From positions 1-6,342 of the forward strand of contig JAUXDV010000113.1 in assembly GCA_030620735.1 (NCBI GenBank): 6,342 nt of DNA, in the 5' to 3' direction. Positions 1-4,970 of this stretch are shown piece after piece. Below the pieces are notes generated by a model that worked only from the letters and a program-made list of their open reading frames with translations, did not search any database and was not told the DNA's origin. Both the position numbers and the translations under genes were made by a program. Positions within the stretch are counted from its first letter, which is position 1, and the number at the start of each line of letters is the position of its first letter. This DNA comes from Gammaproteobacteria bacterium. GTDB lineage: Bacteria > Pseudomonadota > Gammaproteobacteria > Chromatiales > Chromatiaceae.

Positions 1-7
1 AATATGC

Positions 8-13
8 TATGAT
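8..13 (+). promoter_or_regulatory. Candidate -10 box of the glycine-zipper gene
   Basis: TATGAT matches the sigma-70 -10 consensus at five of six positions. It would put transcription start near base 20, between the ATG at 9 and the better supported ATG at 39. The -35 box would lie outside the window, so this cannot be confirmed. Confidence 0.3.
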
Positions 14-38
14 CACATCTTTTTTGTGGAGAGAGTCC

Positions 39-359
39 ATGTTTCAGATTCGTTTTTACCGGCATTTGCCAGCTGTTGCCGCCACTGTGATCGCCTTTAC
101 CATGGCTCTACCGGCGCAAGCGCAGTCCGCAGCGGATTGCGCCGCCCGCGCAGACCGTGCCTCGCGGGACTCGACCAGCACTCAGCGGGGCGCTCTGGGT
201 GGAGCAGCGGGCGGGGCCATCGTTGGCGGTCTGGTCAATAACAGCAAGGGAGCCAGGCGCGGCGCTGTCGCCGGTGGTGTCATCGGTGGCGTAAGCGGCA
301 AATCGAAGAAAAATGACCTCTACAAGCGCGTCTATGACGACTGCATGGCCGGGCGATGA
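39..359 (+). CDS. Small exported glycine-zipper protein
   Basis: This is a 106-residue protein with a signal peptide: a basic start, a hydrophobic stretch around residues 11-24, and an AQA signal-peptidase I site with cleavage likely after residue 28. The mature part is about 78 residues. Residues 51-87 form two glycine-rich blocks (GALGGAAGGAIVGG and GAVAGGVIGGVSG) joined by a short basic linker, the pattern of glycine-zipper domains that pack as helical hairpins in or near membranes. Single cysteines at 34 and 102 flank the zipper and could form a disulfide in the periplasm. The start at 39 is preferred over the ATG at 9 because a GGAGAGAG ribosome site lies just upstream and the signal peptide then begins normally. 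The gene converges on the channel gene, with 41 bases between the stop codons. Its function is unknown; proteins of this type are usually annotated as glycine-zipper or YMGG-like envelope proteins. Confidence 0.85.
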   Translation: MFQIRFYRHLPAVAATVIAFTMALPAQAQSAADCAARADRASRDSTSTQRGALGGAAGGAIVGGLVNNSKGARRGAVAGGVIGGVSGKSKKNDLYKRVYDDCMAGR

Positions 360-396
360 TGATTAAACCCTGATCGAATTGCCATGCCTGCATCAC

Positions 397-421
397 GGCT
401 TCACAGGAATAGCCTGAAGCC
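397..421. other. Imperfect hairpin between convergent genes
   Basis: GGCTTCACAGG and CCTGAAGCC can pair around a 5-base loop with a 2-base bulge. The hairpin overlaps the last codons of the channel gene and lies 38 bases after the stop of the glycine-zipper gene. Neither strand has a T-run after the stem, so it is at best a weak shared 3' structure and not a clear intrinsic terminator. Confidence 0.3.
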
Positions 422-1405
422 AAGCGACATAACTGCCAGCAGTAGAAATACCGATGGAAAGAGCCAACGCGACCATCTGTCGATGCTGCGTGCGAGCTCG
501 ACGCGACCCTGTCTGGCCTGATATGAGGCGACAGTTGCTTCGACCAGCGCCAGAAACACCAGCACCGTGCTGAAGAGGATGAAATAGTCCAGCCGGGTCA
601 GATAGGGAACTTTTGGAAGGCTGGCGCCCGCAGCGAACGTGTAGGCAATCAGGGTTAAAATTGCGGTTACACTGATGCCTATCTGGGTCCCCCCTCCCTC
701 CTTGGGATCCATCCAGAATACCGCCCAGGACATCGCCATGATCAGCACCAGTGGAATGATCACTTTGGCGACATAAAAGAGATGCCGCCTTTCAACTCTG
801 AGCGAGTATGTGAAGCCTGCCATGGATTCTATCAATTCGGTACCGGGATGAAAGGTGCTGGACTCGACCTTCCAATCGATCACATCCCAGTCGGGGACCG
901 ACAGGCTCTTTCCGACGCCGCTCGATTTTTCGGAGTGAGGGACTAGCTCAACCTCCTCCGGAGTGTAGCCTGCGGCAATTACAGATAGCTGAAGCTGCTG
1001 AGAATCAAAGGGGAAGTCACGCAGATCCAGGGGCTGAGAGAAAGAACCCCACAAGCGTTGACGATAGTTGACATTGCCTTGCGGGTCGATTTTGACGACC
1101 TCCGGAAAAGTTTTCCAGATGCGCTGCTGGTTCAGAATTAGCAGCCTGGGATTCCACACCTCGTTGAGGGGCCTGCTGATCTCACCAGAGCCGGAATGCG
1201 CCAATCGCGGGTCATTCCAGTTGGCCATATACAAGATGTTGGCTTCAAAGTTCTGATTGACGTTGTCGATCCCATCCAGATCGAGCAAATAAATTGAGGG
1301 CGCCACCCGAACCGGCTGCTCACCATTGCCGGGCGGGCTGACATCGGCGCTGGCCTGGGGCGTCCCCAACATTATCAGCAACAACAGGAGTGTTAGAATT
1401 TTCAT
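401..1405 (-). CDS. Prokaryotic pentameric ligand-gated ion channel (Cys-loop superfamily)
   Basis: This 334-residue protein has the full layout of GLIC/ELIC-type channels. The signal peptide spans residues 1-20 (ASA before the cut). An extracellular beta-sandwich ligand domain covers about 30-205 and includes the WNP element at 84-86 and the Cys-loop equivalent at 124-140 with the family motif FPFD at 131-134. Four membrane helices follow: M1 about 209-231 (with the conserved proline at 216), M2 about 239-260 lining the pore, M3 about 271-294, and M4 about 312-333. The M2-M3 loop LPKVPYLT is nearly the GLIC loop. The protein has no cysteine at all, as expected for bacterial members, which lack the disulfide of animal receptors. 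The M3-M4 loop is short (about 18 residues). Lined up on GLIC, the M2 9' position is Leu250. The inner mouth has Gly239 and Thr240 at -2'/-1' instead of an acidic ring; the nearest acid is Glu236. Channel family and topology are sure; ligand and ion selectivity cannot be read. The gene appears monocistronic. Confidence 0.95.
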   Translation of the reverse strand: MKILTLLLLLIMLGTPQASADVSPPGNGEQPVRVAPSIYLLDLDGIDNVNQNFEANILYMANWNDPRLAHSGSGEISRPLNEVWNPRLLILNQQRIWKTFPEVVKIDPQGNVNYRQRLWGSFSQPLDLRDFPFDSQQLQLSVIAAGYTPEEVELVPHSEKSSGVGKSLSVPDWDVIDWKVESSTFHPGTELIESMAGFTYSLRVERRHLFYVAKVIIPLVLIMAMSWAVFWMDPKEGGGTQIGISVTAILTLIAYTFAAGASLPKVPYLTRLDYFILFSTVLVFLALVEATVASYQARQGRVELARSIDRWSRWLFPSVFLLLAVMSLGFRLFL

Positions 1406-1436
1406 GACTCAGCTTGTTGATTGCGATCGAACATCT

Positions 1437-1445
1437 ATTCTAGCA
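1437..1445 (-). promoter_or_regulatory. Candidate extended -10 promoter of the channel gene
   Basis: Read on the minus strand this is TGCTAGAAT, an extended -10 element (TG, one base, then TAGAAT with five of six consensus matches). No good -35 is visible, which is typical of extended -10 promoters. Transcription would start near 1430 and leave a leader of about 25 bases before the ATG at 1405. The ribosome site in that leader is weak. Confidence 0.4.
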
Positions 1446-1640
1446 TCTGGAGTGTGGTGATTAGAAACGGGGCACGGCAAATCCGTTTACAATAACGGCT
1501 TGATTGCGAAAACGTTGTATATCGGAGCAACTCCAGTCAATTGCAGAATCAGTGATCTGAGTAGATTTTGAGGGGCGCAGCGAACGGCTGCAGCATACTC
1601 ATTATAATCATTTGGAATTTCGAAATAACAGGAAGCATCA

Positions 1641-1670
1641 ATGCACCTGTGGTCTAAATATGGCTATTAG
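1641..1670 (+). CDS. Possible 9-codon leader ORF (MHLWSKYGY)
   Basis: ATG at 1641 is preceded by AGGAAG at 1630-1635 with spacing suited to a ribosome site, and a TATAAT box lies at 1603-1608, about 32 bases before the ATG. The frame closes at TAG after nine codons. It could be a leader peptide ahead of the DUF2189 gene, but an ORF this short can arise by chance and no attenuator-like stem was recognised after it. Confidence 0.15.
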   Translation: MHLWSKYGY

Positions 1671-1671
1671 T

Positions 1672-1700
1672 CTGAAAAAAAGGATAGGCTAATATATGAT
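1672..1700 (+). promoter_or_regulatory. Candidate promoter of the DUF2189 gene
   Basis: CTGAAA at 1672-1677 (four of six matches to the -35 consensus) is separated by 17 bases from TATGAT at 1695-1700 (five of six matches to the -10 consensus). The surroundings are AT-rich. The leader to the ATG at 1769 would be about 60 bases. Confidence 0.35.
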
Positions 1701-1768
1701 ATCGGAGACTAAATATCGCATTCCGGGGTTTAGCAAATGCCTCACCACATCGTTATAGGGGATTGATT

Positions 1769-2557
1769 ATGGAGACCACTGCATATACTGGCAGCACCCG
1801 GTGGCCCGAACTCGTCGTGAACAAAGTCAGCCCAACCGCGCCTTTCGCATGGCTCGCGAAGGGCTGGAAGGACATGCGGGACGCAGGGTGGTACAGCCTC
1901 AGATACGCTGCCGTTATCGTACTGATCAGCGGCTTGATGACGTTGGGCTTAGTAGTAACGGATAATCTGTTTCTCTTGACCTTTCTCATCTCCGGCTTCT
2001 TTCTCGTTGCGCCGGTCATAGGTATCGGCCTGTATCAAATGAGTGCACATCTGGAGCGAGGAGAACCGCTTAAGGCCTGCAGCGTGCTGGAAGCCTTGAA
2101 GAGCAATCAGGGCCAGATCAGCATGGTCACCGGCGGCTTCTTCATCATCATGCAACTCTGGATATCCGTGAATTTCGTGCTTTTTGCCCTGCTCTATGCC
2201 GGCATTTCGCCGCCACTCGAGAACTTTTTCAGCAAGTTGTTCCTATCCGAAGATGGTAGAGTGTTTGCGATAGCGAGTGTCGCGGTCGGCTTCTTCTTTG
2301 CATGGTGCGCCTACGCGATCAGCGTTGTGACGGTGCCCATGTTGCTCGACCGCAAAGTGGATGGGTTCACGGCGATTCGCATCAGCATCAAGGCCGTGTT
2401 GCAGAATATGCCCGCGATGATGCTGTGGGCGTTTCTCATCGTGCTGATCGTCGGCCTTGGACTGCTCACCTTTTACGTCGGTCTGCTCGTCGCTCTGCCC
2501 CTGATCGGACACGGAACCTGGCACGCCTATCGAGCGCTGGTGCCATCAGCGGAATGA
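1769..2557 (+). CDS. DUF2189 family integral membrane protein
   Basis: This 262-residue inner-membrane protein has about five to six hydrophobic segments: roughly 44-63, 67-89, 118-145, 165-190 and 217-245 (the last long enough to be two). Conserved stretches recognised from the DUF2189 family (predicted membrane proteins of unknown function) are GLYQMSAHLERGEP at 87-100, SVVTVPMLLDRKVD at 185-198 and PLIGHGTWHAYR at 244-255. The hydrophilic N-terminus of about 40 residues should be cytoplasmic. The start at 1769 is chosen because AGGGGA at 1757-1762 sits six bases upstream; a TTG two codons earlier would overlap this site. The biochemical role of the family is not known to me. The gene ends inside the 3' end of the oppositely oriented regulator gene (31-base overlap). 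It has no same-strand partner nearby, so context gives no function. Confidence 0.88.
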   Translation: METTAYTGSTRWPELVVNKVSPTAPFAWLAKGWKDMRDAGWYSLRYAAVIVLISGLMTLGLVVTDNLFLLTFLISGFFLVAPVIGIGLYQMSAHLERGEPLKACSVLEALKSNQGQISMVTGGFFIIMQLWISVNFVLFALLYAGISPPLENFFSKLFLSEDGRVFAIASVAVGFFFAWCAYAISVVTVPMLLDRKVDGFTAIRISIKAVLQNMPAMMLWAFLIVLIVGLGLLTFYVGLLVALPLIGHGTWHAYRALVPSAE

Positions 2558-3147
2558 GGGCGTTTCTGGTGGCCATTGCATGGGTAGAGTCCGCAGGCTG
2601 CGTCGAGACTCTCTTGTAAAAAACGGCTTGTTGAGATGCTCCCATCGCTGTCATCGAATATCCATTTTGTAAAGGTAGCGAGATAGATAGCAGTCAATAC
2701 CGTCTCCTCAAGCGCACGCCACGGCAAGGTCGATGAGATGCCGGCGGCTTCGCGCAGCCACTGCACGGTGCGGCTGACCCTGAGCAGACCCTGAACTTGG
2801 TAGTGGATATGGCCGGGTTCCAGTTTGCCAGCGATCATCTGGCGCGTCACACGCCGGTGCGGCTGCAGTGCGGACAGCCATTTCATGATTAACAGGTGCA
2901 GTTTTTCACGCGTGCCGCCCTGATCAAAGCCTTCGGTCTCACGTGTTTGCAGCATTGCCTTGTCGGCGTGATCAAACCAGGCGTCAATGAGTTCCTCTTT
3001 TTCACGAAAGTGCAGCCGTATCTCATCCAGTGATATATGCAATACTTCGGCGACCTGGTGCAGCCTGACAGATTCCCACCCTTTCTCTTCAGCAAGCATC
3101 AGGGCTGTATCAACGATTGATTGTTCAAGATCTGATCGATTGGTCAT
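2527..3147 (-). CDS. TetR-family transcriptional regulator
   Basis: This 206-residue protein has an N-terminal TetR-type DNA-binding domain. Helix 1 is about residues 6-22, and the helix-turn-helix is about 28-47 (VRLHQVAEVLHISLDEIRLHF), followed by the typical K-x-E-L-I motif (KEELI, 50-54). The helical C-terminal half would hold the ligand-binding and dimer region. Its end (about 147-183, with TAIYLATFTKWIFDD) resembles the C-terminal part of COQ9-like/TetR proteins; this is a weak impression. The start at 3147 is preferred to the ATG at 3162: GAGGTGA lies a few bases upstream of 3147, and the TATACT box at 3167-3172 would start the transcript close to 3162. The last 20 or so residues (from CGLYPC on) are polar and look like a tail beyond the usual fold. 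They overlap the end of the DUF2189 gene. The gene is divergent from the FGGY kinase gene, the natural candidate target; the ligand is unknown. Confidence 0.9.
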   Translation of the reverse strand: MTNRSDLEQSIVDTALMLAEEKGWESVRLHQVAEVLHISLDEIRLHFREKEELIDAWFDHADKAMLQTRETEGFDQGGTREKLHLLIMKWLSALQPHRRVTRQMIAGKLEPGHIHYQVQGLLRVSRTVQWLREAAGISSTLPWRALEETVLTAIYLATFTKWIFDDSDGSISTSRFLQESLDAACGLYPCNGHQKRPHSADGTSAR

Positions 3148-3166
3148 TACGTCACCTCGCATCTAA

Positions 3167-3172
3167 AGTATA
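3167..3172 (-). promoter_or_regulatory. Candidate -10 box of the TetR gene
   Basis: On the minus strand this reads TATACT, five of six matches to the -10 consensus. A perfect 8-base palindrome GCTGCAGC lies directly upstream of it at 3173-3180, inside the spacer, where a repressor could bind. The -35 is poor. Transcription would begin around 3160, which supports the ATG at 3147. Confidence 0.4.
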
Positions 3173-3202
3173 GCTGCAGCAACGGGGTGGCGCACACCAG
3201 GG

Positions 3203-3249
3203 TCCTGATAGTGTGGTTTTGTGGATGATAATATGATTACATATCAGGA
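3203..3249. promoter_or_regulatory. Inverted repeat in the divergent control region
   Basis: TCCTGATA at 3203-3210 is repeated perfectly in inverse orientation as TATCAGGA at 3242-3249, 31 bases apart. A further TGATA copy (3226-3230) and ATATG/CATAT arms (3231-3235, 3240-3244) lie between them, with a possible -10 TATGAT at 3232-3237 for the kinase gene. The position between the regulator and the kinase suggests operator half-sites or a looping pair, but no binding site of this regulator is known. Confidence 0.35.
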
Positions 3250-3282
3250 TTTAATTTCTGGTGCGGCTCTTTTGTGATCATT

Positions 3283-3294
3283 GATTTCTAAATC
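3283..3294. promoter_or_regulatory. Short palindrome upstream of the kinase gene
   Basis: GATTTCTAAATC has perfect 5-base arms around CT and ends 21 bases before the ATG at 3316. A TGATCA palindrome lies next to it at 3275-3280. Size and position would suit an operator, but AT-rich palindromes of this length arise easily by chance. Confidence 0.2.
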
Positions 3295-3315
3295 TACTTG
3301 AAAGGACTATCGATA

Positions 3316-4746
3316 ATGGATTCCTTCTATCTCGGTATCGACCAGGGAACGCAGTCCAGCCGGGCAATTCTTTTCAACCAGCAGGGAGAGATCGAGGCGA
3401 GTGCGCAGATTGCTGTCTCACTGGAACGTGACGGAGACCATTGCGAGCAGAATGGCAACGAGATCCTGGATTCAATCTCAACAGTCATATCCTCGGTCAT
3501 CGACCAGATTGGCGATGATTCAGATCAGGCAATAGCAATCACAGCAGCAGGCCTGGCAACACAGCGCTCCAGCGTCATTGCCTGGGATAGGGAAACAGGA
3601 GAGCCGCTGTCGCCACTGCTGAGCTGGTCCGACCGGCGCGGTGAGGAATTTATTGCATCGATCAGGGAGCAGGAACCCTTCATTCGTTCGCGCACCGGGC
3701 TGCCGTTGACATCCTATTATGGCGGCAGCAAGATTCGCTGGCTGCTGACACACAGTAAGGCTGTCAAAAAAGCTCTGCGGCAACAACGCCTGTGTATCGG
3801 CCCGCTGGCCAGTTTTCTGCTGTTCAACCTGTTGAATGATTCTCCCTACGTGGTTGATCATGCCAATGCTCTGCGCACCCAGCTGTTCAACCTGGATCAT
3901 CTGCAGTGGGACACCGGGTTGCTGGATCTCTATTGCGTACCACAGCATTTGTTGCCTCAAGTTAGGCCAACGCAGGCAGACTATGGTCAAATCAAACTTG
4001 GCGATATTCCGCTGTTGGCGGTCAACGGTGACCAGACTGCGGCACTGTTGGCCGCACTTCCCGCCAGAGAATGCGGTGCATTGGTCAATGTTGGAAGTGG
4101 AGCTTTTATTTTATCTCCAACGGGGAAGATGCCGATGCGCAGCGGCAATCTGTTGAAAGGGCTGCTTTGCAGCAGCAGTGAGCACACCGAGTATCTGCTG
4201 GAAGGGACGGTCAACGGCGCCGGATCCGCACTCCAGTGGCTGGAGCACAAGATGCCCGCGGGGGAGGGCATCGATCTCGACCATGCCCTCGAAAAACCGT
4301 TCTCAGATACGATCTTCATCAATGGCATCGGCGGTCTGGGGTCTCCGTTCTGGAAACCGGTCAGCAGCGGATTCTGGTCGATCAGCAGGAAGAGCATGAT
4401 CAATGATTTGAACACTATCGATGACAACCTCCAGGGGCTGGTTGCAGAAAGCATCCTGTTTCTGATCCAGGCAAATATCGACGCCATGTTGAAGCTGGGG
4501 AGCGAGCTTCATCAACTCACCATTACGGGAGGAATCGCCCGTTCCGGGGGTTTCTGCCAGCATCTGGCGAATCTCTCCGGCCTGGAGGTCCTGCGTCCGC
4601 ATATCGTGGAAGCAACGGCCAGGGGAATAGCATCCGAGGCGGCTGGTGCAGCCAGTCAATGGGCCAGCAGCAACCATGATCGATTTCTGCCACGGAAAAA
4701 TGAGGCTTTGACCAGACGCTATTACACATTTTTGACGTTGATCTGA
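3316..4746 (+). CDS. FGGY-family carbohydrate kinase, glycerol-kinase-like
   Basis: This 476-residue cytoplasmic kinase of the FGGY family phosphorylates a polyol or sugar with ATP; it is a little shorter than typical glycerol kinase (about 500). The N-terminal phosphate-binding loop is GIDQGTQSSR (7-16). Compared with glycerol kinase, Arg84, Trp104, Tyr135 and Phe264 are conserved at substrate-contact positions, and Asp239 in GDQ is the expected catalytic base. The residue after Arg84, a glutamate that contacts glycerol in GlpK, is Ser85 (TQRSS instead of NQRET). Other family landmarks are NVGSGAF (258-264), GLGSPFWKP (340-348) and the ATP-site motif ITGGIARSGG (403-412), followed by the ATARGIA helix (433-439). 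The start at 3316 has AAAGGA nine bases upstream. The gene stands alone on this strand; no glycerol facilitator or glycerol-3-phosphate dehydrogenase is next to it. The divergent TetR gene is the likely regulator. Family is certain; glycerol as substrate is doubtful. Confidence 0.9.
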   Translation: MDSFYLGIDQGTQSSRAILFNQQGEIEASAQIAVSLERDGDHCEQNGNEILDSISTVISSVIDQIGDDSDQAIAITAAGLATQRSSVIAWDRETGEPLSPLLSWSDRRGEEFIASIREQEPFIRSRTGLPLTSYYGGSKIRWLLTHSKAVKKALRQQRLCIGPLASFLLFNLLNDSPYVVDHANALRTQLFNLDHLQWDTGLLDLYCVPQHLLPQVRPTQADYGQIKLGDIPLLAVNGDQTAALLAALPARECGALVNVGSGAFILSPTGKMPMRSGNLLKGLLCSSSEHTEYLLEGTVNGAGSALQWLEHKMPAGEGIDLDHALEKPFSDTIFINGIGGLGSPFWKPVSSGFWSISRKSMINDLNTIDDNLQGLVAESILFLIQANIDAMLKLGSELHQLTITGGIARSGGFCQHLANLSGLEVLRPHIVEATARGIASEAAGAASQWASSNHDRFLPRKNEALTRRYYTFLTLI

Positions 4747-4754
4747 GGAAATTT

Positions 4755-4781
4755 GGTGCAATGCGTTCCACTTATTGCACC
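4755..4781. repeat. REP-like intergenic palindrome
   Basis: GGTGCAAT (4755-4762) and ATTGCACC (4774-4781) form a perfect 8-base inverted repeat with an 11-base middle, eight bases after the kinase stop codon. Elements of the form GGTGCAAT...ATTGCACCCTAC are, from memory, frequent between genes in many proteobacteria. It may fold in the kinase mRNA and protect or end its 3' end, but there is no T-run. Confidence 0.6.
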
Positions 4782-4803
4782 CTACGGTTCTAACTCATTA
4801 TTA

Positions 4804-4868
4804 ACCACAGATGCACACGGATGTTTATGACATCTCTTCATCTGTGTTTATCTGTGTGCATCTGTGGT
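4804..4868. repeat. Inverted and tandem ATCTGTG repeat cluster
   Basis: The right part holds three 10-base units in tandem, each with an ATCTGTG core: CATCTGTGTT (4839-4848), TATCTGTGTG (4849-4858) and CATCTGTGGT (4859-4868). The left part, 4804-4823, holds two units in reverse orientation. Bases 4804-4822 pair with 4850-4868 over 19 positions with a single G-T mismatch, giving a long hairpin with a 27-base loop. The motif resembles ACCACAGATG repeats seen between genes in other bacteria. No T-run follows on either strand, so it is an intergenic repeat element more than a terminator. Confidence 0.75.
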
Positions 4869-4888
4869 AAAAAGGGTGCATTTCAATC

Positions 4889-4916
4889 TTCACTATCCTG
4901 ACTATCAAGCTATAAT
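4889..4916 (+). promoter_or_regulatory. Promoter of the ABC exporter gene
   Basis: TATAAT at 4911-4916 is a perfect -10 box. TTCACT at 4889-4894 (four of six -35 matches) lies 16 bases upstream. Transcription would start near 4923, giving a leader of about 48 bases before the ATG at 4971. It lies just after the repeat cluster, so the exporter is probably transcribed independently of the kinase. Confidence 0.55.
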
Positions 4917-4970
4917 CCATCGAGTTTTTTCTGATTTGCACTCCGCAAGCCTGACAACTGGAATAACTGA

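Larger units (their letters stand above)
1446..1768. other. Non-coding region between divergent genes
   Basis: This stretch carries no credible gene of normal size on either strand. Visible elements are a short inverted repeat CCGTT/AACGG at 1483-1498 (6-base loop), a TATAAT at 1603-1608 without a good -35, an RBS-preceded mini-ORF at 1641-1670, an A-run at 1675-1681, and a candidate promoter at 1672-1700 for the DUF2189 gene. The part after 1600 is noticeably AT-rich compared with the flanking genes. Confidence 0.6.

Noticed and set aside
397..421. Shared bidirectional terminator between the glycine-zipper and channel genes
   Set aside because: The stem has a bulge and neither side has a T-run, so it was kept only as a low-confidence hairpin.
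1753..2019. Minus-strand open frame of 88 codons over the start of the DUF2189 gene
   Set aside because: The plus-strand frame has the family motifs and a good ribosome site; the minus frame has neither.
3273..3294. CRP-type binding site
   Set aside because: Only the left half TGTGA is present; no TCACA half is found at the required spacing.
3520..4487. Two open frames of 156 and 166 codons on the minus strand inside the kinase gene
   Set aside because: Both are antisense to well-conserved kinase motifs and give no recognisable protein or ribosome site.
3316..4746. Calling the kinase glpK
   Set aside because: The substrate-contact glutamate is replaced by serine and no glycerol genes are adjacent, so a symbol would overstate what is seen.
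4804..4868. CRISPR-like array
   Set aside because: Units are only 10 bases long, directly adjacent and partly inverted, with no spacers of regular length and no cas gene.
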